Positions 1 to 7,461 are shown, counted from the stretch's first letter. The stretch is 14,258 nucleotides of DNA from Paracoccaceae bacterium (GCA_015487335.1 WFPZ01000206.1:1-14258), one strand, 5' to 3'. Program-made: numbers and translations. Notes: generated by a model not told the origin, from the letters alone.

Positions 1-69
1 GCCCCGCCTTGCCCCGCGCCGCGCCCGCCTCTAACCTTGCTGCGATGCCGCAACCCGAGGTTCGCCCCC

Positions 70-1383
70 TTGCTCTACCGCCTCCTCATGATTCTTGCCT
101 TGCCGGCCTGGGCGGCGGTTTTCGCGTGGCGGCTGGCGCGCGGGCGCGAAGGCGTGGCGGAGCTGCGGGAGCGCCTCGGCGGCAGGCGCGGCGTGCGCCC
201 CGAAGGCCCCGTCATCTGGCTGCATGGCGCCAGCCTCGGAGAAATGGCCGCCGCCCGCCCGCTCATCGACGAGATGCTCGCCCGCCTGCCCGCCCTTGAG
301 GTGATCGCCACCGTCAACACCTGCACCGCCCGCAAGATGCTGCACGGCTGGGGCGAGCCGCGCCTGCACGCGCGCCTGGCCCCGCTCGATTATCCCTTCG
401 CCCTGCGCCGCTTCCTGCGCCACTGGCAGCCGGCGGCCGCGCTGACGCTGGAAAACGAGATCTGGCCGCAACGCCTGGCCGAATGCGCTGCCGCCGGGGT
501 GCCGGTGCTGGTGGCAGCAGGGCGCATGTCGGCCCGTTCGGCCGCGCTATGGGGGCGATTTCCGCGCCTTGCCCGACGCACCATGGAGGCCATCGCCTTC
601 CTGGCTCCGCTTGACGAGCCGAGCGGCAGGCGCTTTGCCGCCCTCGGCCTGCCGCCCGAGCGCATCGGCGCGGTGCTCAATCTCAAGGCGGCCGCCCTGC
701 CCCCGCCGCCCGACAGCCGGGAACTGGCGGCGCTGGCGGGGGTTTTCCCGCGCGATCGCACCATCCTGGCCGCCTCCACCCATCAGGGAGAAGAGGAGGT
801 GGTGCTGGAGGCCTTCGCCACGGCCCTTGCGCAGCGGCCCGATCTGCGCCTGATCCTCGCCCCGCGCCACCCCGAGCGCGCGCCGCGCGTGGCCCGGCTG
901 ATCGAGGCCCGCGGCCTGCATTTCGCCCGGCGCAGCGAAACGCCCCTGCCGCCGGCGCATGCCCCGGTGTTCCTGGCCGACACCACCGGCGAGATGGCGC
1001 TGTGGTATGCCGGATCGGGGCTGACCTTCATCGGCGGCACGCTGGGCGCGCGCGGCGGCCACACGCCCTTCGAGCCCGCGGCTTTCGGGTCTCGCATCAT
1101 CCACGGCCCCGATACCGCCAACCACGCGGCCGCCTTCGCCGCCCTGCACGAGGCGGGCGCGGCCACCGAGGTTGCCGATGCGCCCGGGCTCGCGCGCGCC
1201 ATGGTGGCGCTGGCGGGCGCGGCTGAAAACGACGCCATCGCACAAGTGGCACGGCGCGCCCTGCAGGAGCTGACGGACAGGCAGGCCTCGCCCGCAGAGC
1301 TGCTGGCGGCGCTGGCGCGGCTGGCGCACCTGCCCGCCCTGGCCCCGTCAGGGCGCTTTGAAAAGCCGGGCGGGCGGTGCTAG
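70..1383 (+). CDS. waaA: 3-deoxy-D-manno-octulosonic acid (Kdo) transferase
   Basis: Transfers Kdo from CMP-Kdo to lipid A precursor at the inner face of the cytoplasmic membrane, the first inner-core step of lipopolysaccharide synthesis. About 437 residues, the usual family length. In order one sees an N-terminal hydrophobic anchor (LYRLLMILALPAW), the motif GASLGEM holding the likely catalytic Glu, ENEIWPQ (ETELWPN in E. coli), STHQGEEEVV, LILAPRHPER and the C-terminal GGTLGARGGHTPFEPAA of the CMP-Kdo-binding half. The start is uncertain: the frame is open to the left edge. TTG at 70 is chosen because it has GAGG nine bases upstream and gives the E. coli-like 'LLY' N-terminus; TTG at 37 and ATG at 88 lack a ribosome site. 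A Nudix gene follows 72 bp later. Family assignment is firm. Confidence 0.9.
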   Translation: MLYRLLMILALPAWAAVFAWRLARGREGVAELRERLGGRRGVRPEGPVIWLHGASLGEMAAARPLIDEMLARLPALEVIATVNTCTARKMLHGWGEPRLHARLAPLDYPFALRRFLRHWQPAAALTLENEIWPQRLAECAAAGVPVLVAAGRMSARSAALWGRFPRLARRTMEAIAFLAPLDEPSGRRFAALGLPPERIGAVLNLKAAALPPPPDSRELAALAGVFPRDRTILAASTHQGEEEVVLEAFATALAQRPDLRLILAPRHPERAPRVARLIEARGLHFARRSETPLPPAHAPVFLADTTGEMALWYAGSGLTFIGGTLGARGGHTPFEPAAFGSRIIHGPDTANHAAAFAALHEAGAATEVADAPGLARAMVALAGAAENDAIAQVARRALQELTDRQASPAELLAALARLAHLPALAPSGRFEKPGGRC

Positions 1384-1455
1384 AAGGGGCAGAAGCGGCG
1401 GCAAAACGGAAAAGCAGGTGGGAAACACCTGAAGAAACGGGCGACAAGGCAGGAC

Positions 1456-1923
1456 ATGAGCACCATCAAGCACCGTCCGATACGCCTTCGGGGGCGGCAG
1501 AAGCGTGGCCTGCGTACCCAGTTCGGGGCGTTGTGCTACCGCATCCGCCAGGACAAGGTGCAGATCCTGCTGGTCACCTCGCGTACCCGGGGGCGCTGGA
1601 TCGCCCCCAAGGGCTGGCCGGTGCCCGGCGCCACCCCTGCCGAAACCGCCCTGCAGGAAGCCTGGGAAGAAGCCGGCGTCGAGGGAAAGGCAAAGGGCGA
1701 CTGCCTGGGCATCTACACCTACACCAAGAAGCGCGAAGACGGCGATCTGCCCTGCGTGGTGGCGCTGTTTGCGGTGAAGGTGAAGCGGCTGCACGACGAC
1801 TACCCCGAAAGCCACCAGCGCAAGCGCAAGTGGTTCTCGCGCAAGAAGGCGGCGGCGGCGGTGGACAACCCGGAACTGGCGCAACTGATCCGCAACTTCG
1901 CGCCCCGCAAGGCGAAATCCTGA
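1456..1923 (+). CDS. Nudix hydrolase (MutT/DIPP-like)
   Basis: A 155-residue single-domain Nudix protein, a family that hydrolyses nucleoside diphosphates linked to another moiety; the substrate here is unknown. A basic N-terminus leads to FGALCYR, then GRWIAPKGWP and a Nudix box ending QEAWEEAGV (about residues 50-75). Against the consensus Gx5Ex7REUxEExGU, the first Glu is Ala and the Arg is Gln, while the metal-binding EExG core is kept. The PKGWP opening resembles the diphosphoinositol-polyphosphate/Ap4A-type branch common in alphaproteobacteria. AAGG lies six bases before the ATG. It sits 72 bp after waaA on the same strand, with a 6-bp hairpin (CAGGTG/CACCTG, 1415-1431) between. Probably co-transcribed with waaA, but nothing ties it to lipopolysaccharide. 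Confidence 0.85.
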   Translation: MSTIKHRPIRLRGRQKRGLRTQFGALCYRIRQDKVQILLVTSRTRGRWIAPKGWPVPGATPAETALQEAWEEAGVEGKAKGDCLGIYTYTKKREDGDLPCVVALFAVKVKRLHDDYPESHQRKRKWFSRKKAAAAVDNPELAQLIRNFAPRKAKS

Positions 1924-1939
1924 AAATCCCGAGGGCACG

Positions 1940-1968
1940 TTGAATTTGCCACCGCCTGCACTTATGGT
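1940..1968 (+). promoter_or_regulatory. candidate sigma70-type promoter before the DUF1178 gene
   Basis: TTGAAT (1940-1945) and TATGGT (1963-1968) are separated by 17 bp in the 72 bp gap between the Nudix and DUF1178 genes. Each hexamer matches the consensus at four or five positions. Transcription would begin about 20 bases before the DUF1178 start codon. This rests on pattern matching only. Confidence 0.3.
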
Positions 1969-1995
1969 CCCCGAGGATCGTCATACGGGTATCAC

Positions 1996-2460
1996 ATGAT
2001 CCGGTACGCTCTGAAATGTTCGCATGATCACGGCTTCGAAAGCTGGTTCCAGTCGGCCGAAGCCTTCGACAGGCTGCAGGCGGCCGGGATGGTCTACTGT
2101 CCGCGCTGCCACGACACAGACGTGCGCAAGGCCATCATGGCGCCGGGCATCCGCCCCTCTCGCAAGGCCGCCGCACCGCAACAGGAGGCCGAACCCGCCC
2201 CCGAGGCCCCGCGCATGCATGCGCTCTCTGCGCCCTCCTCGCCCGCCGAGGCGGCGATGCGGGAACTCAAGAAGAAGATCCAGGAAAATTCCGAGTATGT
2301 CGGCCCCGATTTCGCCGACGAGGCGCGCAAGATCCATCTGGGCGATGCGCCCGAGCGTTCGATCTACGGCGAAGCCACGGCGGAGGACGCGCGGAAACTG
2401 ATCGAGGAGGGCGTGCCGGTGGCCCCGCTGCCCTTCGTCCCCAGCCGCAAGACCAACTGA
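1996..2460 (+). CDS. DUF1178 family protein
   Basis: A 154-residue protein of the uncharacterised DUF1178 family, widespread in alpha- and betaproteobacteria; no function is established. The N-terminus MIRYALKCSHDHGFESWF and the CPRC pair at residues 35-38 followed by HDTDVRKAIMAP are family hallmarks. Cys8 with nearby His residues plus Cys35/Cys38 look like a zinc ribbon. Residues about 52-80 are a low-complexity Pro/Ala-rich linker. The C-terminal part (MRELKKKIQENSEYVG, then HLGDAPERSIYGEATAEDARKLIEEGV) is the second conserved block. No good Shine-Dalgarno precedes the ATG. It is followed by a repeat-bearing gap and lysC. Cytosolic; there is no signal peptide or membrane segment. Confidence 0.9.
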   Translation: MIRYALKCSHDHGFESWFQSAEAFDRLQAAGMVYCPRCHDTDVRKAIMAPGIRPSRKAAAPQQEAEPAPEAPRMHALSAPSSPAEAAMRELKKKIQENSEYVGPDFADEARKIHLGDAPERSIYGEATAEDARKLIEEGVPVAPLPFVPSRKTN

Positions 2461-2476
2461 ACCGGCCCTCGCCTCA

Positions 2477-2528
2477 GGCGGAAGCGTTTCCGGGAGCGTT
2501 TCCGGGAGCGTTTCCGGCAAGATGAAGG
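2477..2528 (+). repeat. dispersed intergenic repeat, copy 1, with internal 12-bp tandem expansion
   Basis: Outside the expansion this element matches copy 2 at 7427-7461 over both ends: gcctcaggcggaagcgtttc versus gcctccggcgggagcatttc, then the shared run gcaagatgaaggg. In this copy the 12-mer agcgtttccggg occurs nearly three times head to tail (2483-2517). It starts about 10 bases after the DUF1178 stop codon. Similar sequences recur between genes in Rhodobacterales as far as I remember; that was not checked. Confidence 0.6.
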
Positions 2529-2650
2529 GGCGGTTTGCTGCCGGCAGGTGACATGCCCACCCATTCGGCCGGGGCGCCGCGCCCTTGCCCTTTCTCCCCC
2601 CTTCCCATAGGAAACGCCCGACATGAAACCGGAAAGCGGGCCTGGGCGAC

Positions 2651-3889
2651 ATGCCAATCCTCGTGATGAAATTCGGTGGCACCTCGGTGGCCACGCTCGA
2701 TCGCATCCGCCGCGCCGCCAAGCGCGTGGGGCGCGAGGTCGCAAAGGGCTATGACGTGATCGTCATCGTCTCGGCCATGGCCGGGCGCACCAACGAGCTG
2801 GTTGGCTGGGTGGACGAGATCTCGCCGCTCTATGACGCCCGCGAATACGATGCCGTGGTCTCCTCGGGCGAAAACGTCACCGCCGGGCTGATGGCGCTGA
2901 CCCTGCAGGAAATGGGCATCCCCGCGCGCAGCTGGCAGGGCTGGCAGGTGCCGCTGAAGACCGACTCGGCCCATGGCGCGGCGCGCATCGAGGAAATTCC
3001 CACCGACAACATCATGGCCAAGTTCGAAGAGGGCATGAAGGTTGCGGTGGTGGCGGGCTTTCAGGGGGTCAGCCCGGAGGGGCGGATCACCACCCTGGGC
3101 CGGGGCGGCTCGGACACCACGGCGGTGGCCTTTGCCGCCGCCTTCGGGGCCGAACGGTGCGACATCTACACCGACGTCGACGGCATCTACACCACCGACC
3201 CCCGCATCGCGAGCAAGGCGCGCAAGCTCGAGCGCATCGCCTTCGAGGAGATGCTGGAACTGGCCAGTCTCGGCGCCAAGGTGCTGCAGACCCGCTCGGT
3301 GGAGCTGGCGATGCGCTACAAGGTGAAGCTGCGGGTGCTGTCGAGCTTCGAGGACAATGACGAAAACGCGGGCACGCTGGTGTGCGACGAGGAGGACATC
3401 GTGGAAAGCAAGGTAGTTTCGGGCGTCGCCTATTCGCGCGACGAGGCCAAGATGACGCTGATCTCCGTGGCCGACCGCCCCGGCATCGCCGCCGCCATCT
3501 TCACGCCGCTGGCCGAGGCCGGGGTGAACGTGGACATGATCGTGCAGAACATCTCGGAAGAGGGCCGCACCGACATGACCTTTTCCTGCCCGGTGGATCA
3601 GGTGAAGCGCGCCGAACGCGCGCTGCAGGCCGCCAGGGAAGCGGGGGAGATCAACTACCACGATCTGGTTGCCGATACCGAGGCCGCGAAAGTTTCGGTG
3701 GTGGGCATCGGCATGCGCAGCCACGCCGGCGTGGCGGCCCAGATGTTCCGGGCGCTGGCCGCGGAGGGGATCAACATCAAGGTCATCACCACCTCCGAGA
3801 TCAAGATTTCCGTTCTCATCGAAAGGAAATACATGGAACTTGCCGTGCAGGCGCTGCATGATGCCTTCGAACTGGAGAAAGCCGCCTGA
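2651..3889 (+). CDS. lysC: aspartate kinase, ACT-regulated
   Basis: Phosphorylates L-aspartate with ATP, the committed step toward lysine, threonine, methionine and diaminopimelate. The 412 residues match the alpha/beta type of Corynebacterium and Bacillus. The kinase domain opens with MKFGGTSV (residues 6-13) and contains SSGENVTAGL, the ATP-site stretch GRGGSDTTAVAFAAAF (about 150-165) and DIYTDVDGIYTTDPR. Two ACT domains follow from about residue 265: TLISVADRPGIAAAIF and then VVGIGMRSHAGVAAQMF, ending in VITTSEIKISVLI; these bind feedback amino acids. The ATG has only a weak upstream site (CTGGG). ptsP follows after 18 bp, so the two are probably one operon. A 190 bp gap containing the repeat lies upstream. 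The internal start at 3401 is listed separately. Confidence 0.96.
   Translation: MPILVMKFGGTSVATLDRIRRAAKRVGREVAKGYDVIVIVSAMAGRTNELVGWVDEISPLYDAREYDAVVSSGENVTAGLMALTLQEMGIPARSWQGWQVPLKTDSAHGAARIEEIPTDNIMAKFEEGMKVAVVAGFQGVSPEGRITTLGRGGSDTTAVAFAAAFGAERCDIYTDVDGIYTTDPRIASKARKLERIAFEEMLELASLGAKVLQTRSVELAMRYKVKLRVLSSFEDNDENAGTLVCDEEDIVESKVVSGVAYSRDEAKMTLISVADRPGIAAAIFTPLAEAGVNVDMIVQNISEEGRTDMTFSCPVDQVKRAERALQAAREAGEINYHDLVADTEAAKVSVVGIGMRSHAGVAAQMFRALAAEGINIKVITTSEIKISVLIERKYMELAVQALHDAFELEKAA
3391..3403 (+). promoter_or_regulatory. candidate internal ribosome binding site and GTG start for an aspartokinase beta subunit
   Basis: GGAGG (3391-3395) lies five bases before an in-frame GTG (3401-3403), codon 251 of lysC. 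Initiation there would give a 162-residue protein made of the two ACT domains, ending at 3889. In alpha/beta aspartokinases such as that of Corynebacterium glutamicum, the beta subunit begins at about residue 250 from a nested start. The position and ribosome site agree with that. The GAG GAG codons also encode two ordinary Glu residues, so the match could be accidental. Confidence 0.5.
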
Positions 3890-3907
3890 CCACGGGCCGG
3901 GAGGGAC

Positions 3908-6196
3908 ATGGCCGACCGCACCGAAAGTGAAAGCCGCAAGCTGCTGCGGCGGTTGCGCGACACGCTGGCCGATGAGAGCGCCGGGCAGGCCCGGCTGAAC
4001 CACATCACCCATCTGATCGCCGATTCGATGCGCACCGAGGTGTGCTCGATCTACCTGTTCCGCGATTCCGAAACGCTGGAACTGTGCGCCACCGAGGGCC
4101 TGAAGAAGGAGGCCGTGCACCAGACCCGGCTGCGCATCGGCGAGGGGCTGGTGGGCCGGGTGGCGCGCACCGCCCGCCCGATCAACACCGCCAACGCCCC
4201 GAAGACGAAGGGGTTCCGCTACATGCCTGAAACCGGGGAGGAGGTATATTCCTCCTTCCTCGGAGTACCCATCCAGCGCCTTGGCGAAACCCTCGGCGTT
4301 CTCGTGGTGCAGTCGCGCGAGGCGCGGGAATTTTCCGAAGACGAGGTCTATGCGCTGGAAGTGGTGGCCATGGTGCTGGCCGAAATGACGGAACTGGGCG
4401 CCTTCATCGGCGAAGGCGCAGCGCTGGCGGCACCGCATCAGCGCCCCGTCACCTTTCGCGGCGGCATCGGCCAGGAGGGGGTGGCCGAGGGCCATGTCTG
4501 GCTGCACGAACCGCGGGTGGTGATCACCAACCCGGTGGCCGACGACCCCGAGCGCGAGCTCGAGCGCCTGCACGCGGCGGTGGACGAGCTGCGGGTTTCC
4601 GTCGACGACATGCTGGAGGTGGCCGGCGACGGCGACAAGGAGCAACTGGCTGTCCTCGAGGCCTACCGGATGTTCTCGCACTCGCGCAGCTGGGTGAAGC
4701 GCATGGAAGAGGACATCGCCCGCGGGCTCTCGGCCGAGGCGGCGGTGGAAAAGGAGCAATCGATAGCCCGTGCCCGCATGGCCCAGGTGCCCGATCCCTA
4801 CCTGCGCGAACGCCTGCACGATCTGGACGACCTGTCCAACCGCCTGCTGCGCATCCTTACCGGCCAGGGCAAGGACACCGGCGCGCAGATGCCCGAGGAC
4901 CCGATCCTGGTGGCCCGCAACATCGGCCCGGCCGAGCTTCTGGACTACGGGCGCAAACTGAAGGGAATCGTGCTCGAGCAGGGCTCGGTCGGCTCTCATG
5001 CGGCGATCGTGGCCCGGGCGCTGGCGATCCCGCTGGTGATCCATGCCGAGAACATCACCACCGAGGCGCTCAACGGCGACCTGATCATGGTGGACGGCGA
5101 ACACGGGGTGGTGCATCTGCGCCCCGAGGAAACCGTCGCCGCGGCCTTCCGCGACAAGATCGCCATGCAGGCCGCCGCCCAGGAACGCTATGCCGATCTG
5201 CGCGACAAGCCGGCGCGCTCGCTGTGCGGCACCGTCACCTCGCTGCACATGAATGCGGGCCTGATGGCCGACCTGCCCTCGCTGGAAAGCTCGGGCGCCG
5301 AAGGGGTGGGGCTGTTCCGCACCGAGCTGCAGTTCCTGATCCGGGCCCGGGTGCCGCGCCGCGGCGAGCTGGCGCGCACCTATGCCCGGGTCATGGATGC
5401 GGCCAGGGGAAAGCGGGTGGTGTTCCGCACCCTCGACATCGGCTCCGACAAGGTGCTGCCCTACATGAAGCCGCAGGACGAGCCGAACCCGGCCATGGGC
5501 TGGCGCGCCATCCGGGTGGGGCTCGACAAGCGCGGCGTGATGCGGATGCAGCTGCAGGCGCTGATCCGGGCCGCCCGGGGGCGTCCGCTGGCGGTAATGT
5601 TCCCCTTCATCGCCCAGTTCGAGGAGTTCACCCGGGCCCGCGACATCCTGCTGCGCGAGCTGGAAAACGAGGATCGCCTCGGCCATGAAATTCCTCAGAA
5701 GGTGGAGATCGGGGCGATGATGGAAACCCCCTCCATCGCCTTCGCCCCGCGCCAGTTCTTCGAGATGGCCGATTTCATCTCCATCGGCGGCAACGACCTC
5801 AAGCAGTTCTTCTTCGCCGCCGACCGCGAGAACGAGCGCGTGCGCCGCCGCTACGACACGCTCAACGTCTCGTTCCTGTCCTTCATCCGGATGATCGTGG
5901 AGCGCTGCGAAGAGATCGGCACCCCGCTGTCGTTCTGCGGCGAAGACGCCGGCCGGCCGATAGAGGCGATGTGCTTCGCCGCCCTCGGCCTGCGGAGCCT
6001 GTCGATGCGCCCGGCCTCCATCGGCCCGGTCAAGCACCTGTTGCGACGCGTCGACCTGAAAGAAGCGCGTGAAGTCATCGACAAGGCCTTCGCCAGCGGG
6101 GCCCAATCGGTCCGCCCGGCGGTGATGGAGTGGCTGCGCAGCCGCAACGACAGCCACGACCCCGACCCGGTTTCGCTTTTCGAAAGCGCGCCCTGA
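3908..6196 (+). CDS. ptsP: phosphoenolpyruvate-protein phosphotransferase PtsP (enzyme I Ntr)
   Basis: First phosphotransferase of the nitrogen PTS: it takes phosphate from PEP and passes it to NPr, then to EIIA-Ntr, in a cytoplasmic regulatory relay that does not carry sugar. The 762 residues comprise an N-terminal GAF sensory domain (about 20-165; in homologues it responds to glutamine), the PtsI N-terminal swivel with phospho-acceptor His364 in GSHAAIVARAL, and the TIM-barrel PEP domain. That domain shows GLFRTELQF (about 469), RTLDIGSDK (507), IGAMMETPS, SIGGNDLKQFFFAADR (626) and the catalytic Cys677 in SFCGED. All catalytic residues are present, so it looks functional. GGGAGGG stands just before the ATG. 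It follows lysC by 18 bp and probably shares its transcript. Confidence 0.96.
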   Translation: MADRTESESRKLLRRLRDTLADESAGQARLNHITHLIADSMRTEVCSIYLFRDSETLELCATEGLKKEAVHQTRLRIGEGLVGRVARTARPINTANAPKTKGFRYMPETGEEVYSSFLGVPIQRLGETLGVLVVQSREAREFSEDEVYALEVVAMVLAEMTELGAFIGEGAALAAPHQRPVTFRGGIGQEGVAEGHVWLHEPRVVITNPVADDPERELERLHAAVDELRVSVDDMLEVAGDGDKEQLAVLEAYRMFSHSRSWVKRMEEDIARGLSAEAAVEKEQSIARARMAQVPDPYLRERLHDLDDLSNRLLRILTGQGKDTGAQMPEDPILVARNIGPAELLDYGRKLKGIVLEQGSVGSHAAIVARALAIPLVIHAENITTEALNGDLIMVDGEHGVVHLRPEETVAAAFRDKIAMQAAAQERYADLRDKPARSLCGTVTSLHMNAGLMADLPSLESSGAEGVGLFRTELQFLIRARVPRRGELARTYARVMDAARGKRVVFRTLDIGSDKVLPYMKPQDEPNPAMGWRAIRVGLDKRGVMRMQLQALIRAARGRPLAVMFPFIAQFEEFTRARDILLRELENEDRLGHEIPQKVEIGAMMETPSIAFAPRQFFEMADFISIGGNDLKQFFFAADRENERVRRRYDTLNVSFLSFIRMIVERCEEIGTPLSFCGEDAGRPIEAMCFAALGLRSLSMRPASIGPVKHLLRRVDLKEAREVIDKAFASGAQSVRPAVMEWLRSRNDSHDPDPVSLFESAP

Positions 6197-6211
6197 CGGA
6201 CGCAATCCTTC

Positions 6212-6233
6212 CCGCCCCCCCTGGCAGGGGCGG
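6212..6233 (+). terminator. candidate hairpin after ptsP
   Basis: CCGCCCC (6212-6218) pairs with GGGGCGG (6227-6233) around an 8-base loop, starting 16 bases after the ptsP stop codon. There is no T-run after the stem, so this is at best a weak or factor-dependent end of the lysC-ptsP transcript. The IS110 remnant begins immediately downstream. Confidence 0.3.
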
Positions 6234-6238
6234 CAATC

Positions 6239-6442
6239 CGCATCAATCCGCGCCGGGCGCGGGCCTTTGCCAACTCGCTCGGGCGGCTGGCCAGGACCGA
6301 CCGGGTGGATGCCGGCGTGACCCGCGAGATGGCGCCGGGGCTTGACCTGCCGGAATGCCCGCCAGAGCCGGAAGAGGTCCGCCAGCTCAAGGCCTTGCGG
6401 CTGCGCCGTCGCCAGCTCGTCGAGGATGCAGGGCGCAAGAAG
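6239..6442 (+). pseudogene. IS110-family transposase remnant
   Basis: About 68 codons of the + frame read like the middle of an IS110 transposase. RINPRRARAFANSLGRLAR is followed by TDRVDAGV, which corresponds to the family's xTDxxDA motif carrying the last two Asp of the DEDD catalytic set. Then come LRLRRRQLVED and a basic stretch, matching the segment after the RuvC-like domain. The N-terminal region with the first Asp and Glu is absent because ptsP occupies that DNA. The C-terminal Transposase_20 region is absent too: similarity stops at about 6442 although the frame stays open for another 390 codons without meaning. No start codon, ribosome site or terminal repeats are visible. It is a dead fragment left by deletion. 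Confidence 0.72.
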
Positions 6443-6464
6443 ACCCGGCCTTGCGCGCCCTCGC

Positions 6465-6503
6465 GGAAAAGCTTGGGGGCCCGGGGGCGGCGCTCCCGGC
6501 CTG
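6465..6503 (-). terminator. candidate terminator of the TauE/SafE gene
   Basis: Read on the minus strand just past the permease stop codon, GGCCGGG (6501-6495) can pair with CCCGGGCC (6485-6478), with one bulged base. The sequence cccaagcttttcc follows, giving a short T-run. The stem is strong but the T-tract is short and displaced, so confidence is modest. Confidence 0.33.
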
Positions 6504-6514
6504 GCCGCCCTGCC

Positions 6515-7339
6515 CTACCAGCCGGCCGCCTTGCGCAGCATGTTCAGCGCCACCAGGGTGATGAACAGCGCAAACACCCGCCTGAGCGGCCTGGGGTCCA
6601 TCGCATGGGCCAGCTTCACCCCCAGCGGCGCGGTGATCATGGTCATCGCCACGATCACCAGGAAGGCCGGCAGGTTGACCGCCCCGAAGGTCAGCGGCGG
6701 GCGCACGGCCGGGTCGATCTCCACGGCCAGGAAGCCCACCACCGAAGGCACGGCGATGATCACCCCGAAACCGGCGGCGGTGGCCACCGCGCGGTGGATC
6801 GGCACGCCGTAAAGGCTCATCACCGGCACCCCGAAGCTCCCCCCGCCGATGCCCATCAGCACCGAAAGGAAGCCGATCACCGGCGACATCACGGCCCGCG
6901 CCAGCCCGCCGGGCATTGCCGGCCCCAGGCGCCAGTGCGCCTTCCCGAAGGCCAGATACAGACCGACGACCACCCCCAGAACCCCGAAGATGCCCTGCAG
7001 CACCACCGACCGCAGCGACGAAGCCACCAGCACGCCCGCCACCGCCCCGATGGCGATTCCCGGCGCCCAGCTGCGCAGGATCTGCCACTCCACCGCGCCC
7101 TTGCGGTGGTGCGACAGCACCGAACGGATGGAGGTGACGATGATGGTCGCCAGCGAGGTGGCCAGGCAGATCTGCATCAGCCGGTCCGAGGCATAGCCCA
7201 GCGCCGAGAAGGCATAATAGAAGGCCGGAACCAGGATGATCCCCCCGCCCACGCCCAGAAGCCCGGCGATGACACCGGCAACGGCCCCGATCGCCAGCAG
7301 CAGCGCCAGCATGGTCAGCAGCAAGGACAGATCAGCCAT
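6515..7339 (-). CDS. TauE/SafE family membrane permease
   Basis: A 274-residue integral inner-membrane protein of the TauE/SafE (DUF81) family, whose members are proposed to export or import sulfonates, sulfoacetate, sulfite or other organic anions; the substrate cannot be told here. It has two homologous halves, each with a Gly-rich motif: AGLLGVGGGIILVP near residue 26 and MGIGGGSFGVPVMS in the middle. About eight hydrophobic segments are visible. The open frame extends further upstream, but ATG at 7339 is chosen because it directly precedes the first membrane segment and has AAGGAGAGGGG in front; the extra N-terminal residues of the longer frame are basic and unrelated to the family. dusA lies 133 bp upstream on the same strand with a repeat copy between. 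No sulfur-metabolism gene adjoins it. Confidence 0.88.
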   Translation of the reverse strand: MADLSLLLTMLALLLAIGAVAGVIAGLLGVGGGIILVPAFYYAFSALGYASDRLMQICLATSLATIIVTSIRSVLSHHRKGAVEWQILRSWAPGIAIGAVAGVLVASSLRSVVLQGIFGVLGVVVGLYLAFGKAHWRLGPAMPGGLARAVMSPVIGFLSVLMGIGGGSFGVPVMSLYGVPIHRAVATAAGFGVIIAVPSVVGFLAVEIDPAVRPPLTFGAVNLPAFLVIVAMTMITAPLGVKLAHAMDPRPLRRVFALFITLVALNMLRKAAGW

Positions 7340-7426
7340 CACCCCTCTCCTTCTCCCCCTGCCCGAGGTATTGCGCCAATCGCACCGCGCCACAATGCGA
7401 TTTTTCGCAGGCGAAAGATCATGCCT

Positions 7427-7461
7427 GCCTCCGGCGGGAGCATTTCGGGCAAGATGAAGGG
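7427..7461 (+). repeat. dispersed intergenic repeat, copy 2
   Basis: This copy pairs with that at 2477-2528 and has a single, unexpanded core: gcctccggcgggagcatttc followed by gggcaagatgaaggg. CTCC and GGAG within it can form a 4-bp hairpin around GGCG. It lies 11 bases beyond the dusA stop codon and, relative to dusA and the permease, is in antisense orientation, whereas copy 1 is in the sense orientation of its neighbours. Confidence 0.55.

Noticed and set aside
1415..1431. Hairpin CAGGTG-GGAAA-CACCTG between waaA and the Nudix gene
   Set aside because: Six pairs without a T-tract; could be chance, and the two genes are probably co-transcribed across it.
2585..2613. TTGCCC and TAGGAA with 17-bp spacing as a lysC promoter
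   Set aside because: The -10 matches consensus at only three positions; the C-rich surroundings make such pairs frequent by chance.
2474..6205. A 1243-codon open frame on the minus strand covering lysC and ptsP
   Set aside because: It is exactly antisense to two certain genes, is rich in His/Arg/Gly/Gln as expected from the complement of GC-rich codons, and shows no recognisable domain.
7397..7416. Small palindromes (gcgatttttcgc and tttcgcaggcgaaa) between dusA and the permease
   Set aside because: Stems of four or five pairs are too weak to call a terminator, and they lack a proper T-run in the direction of dusA.
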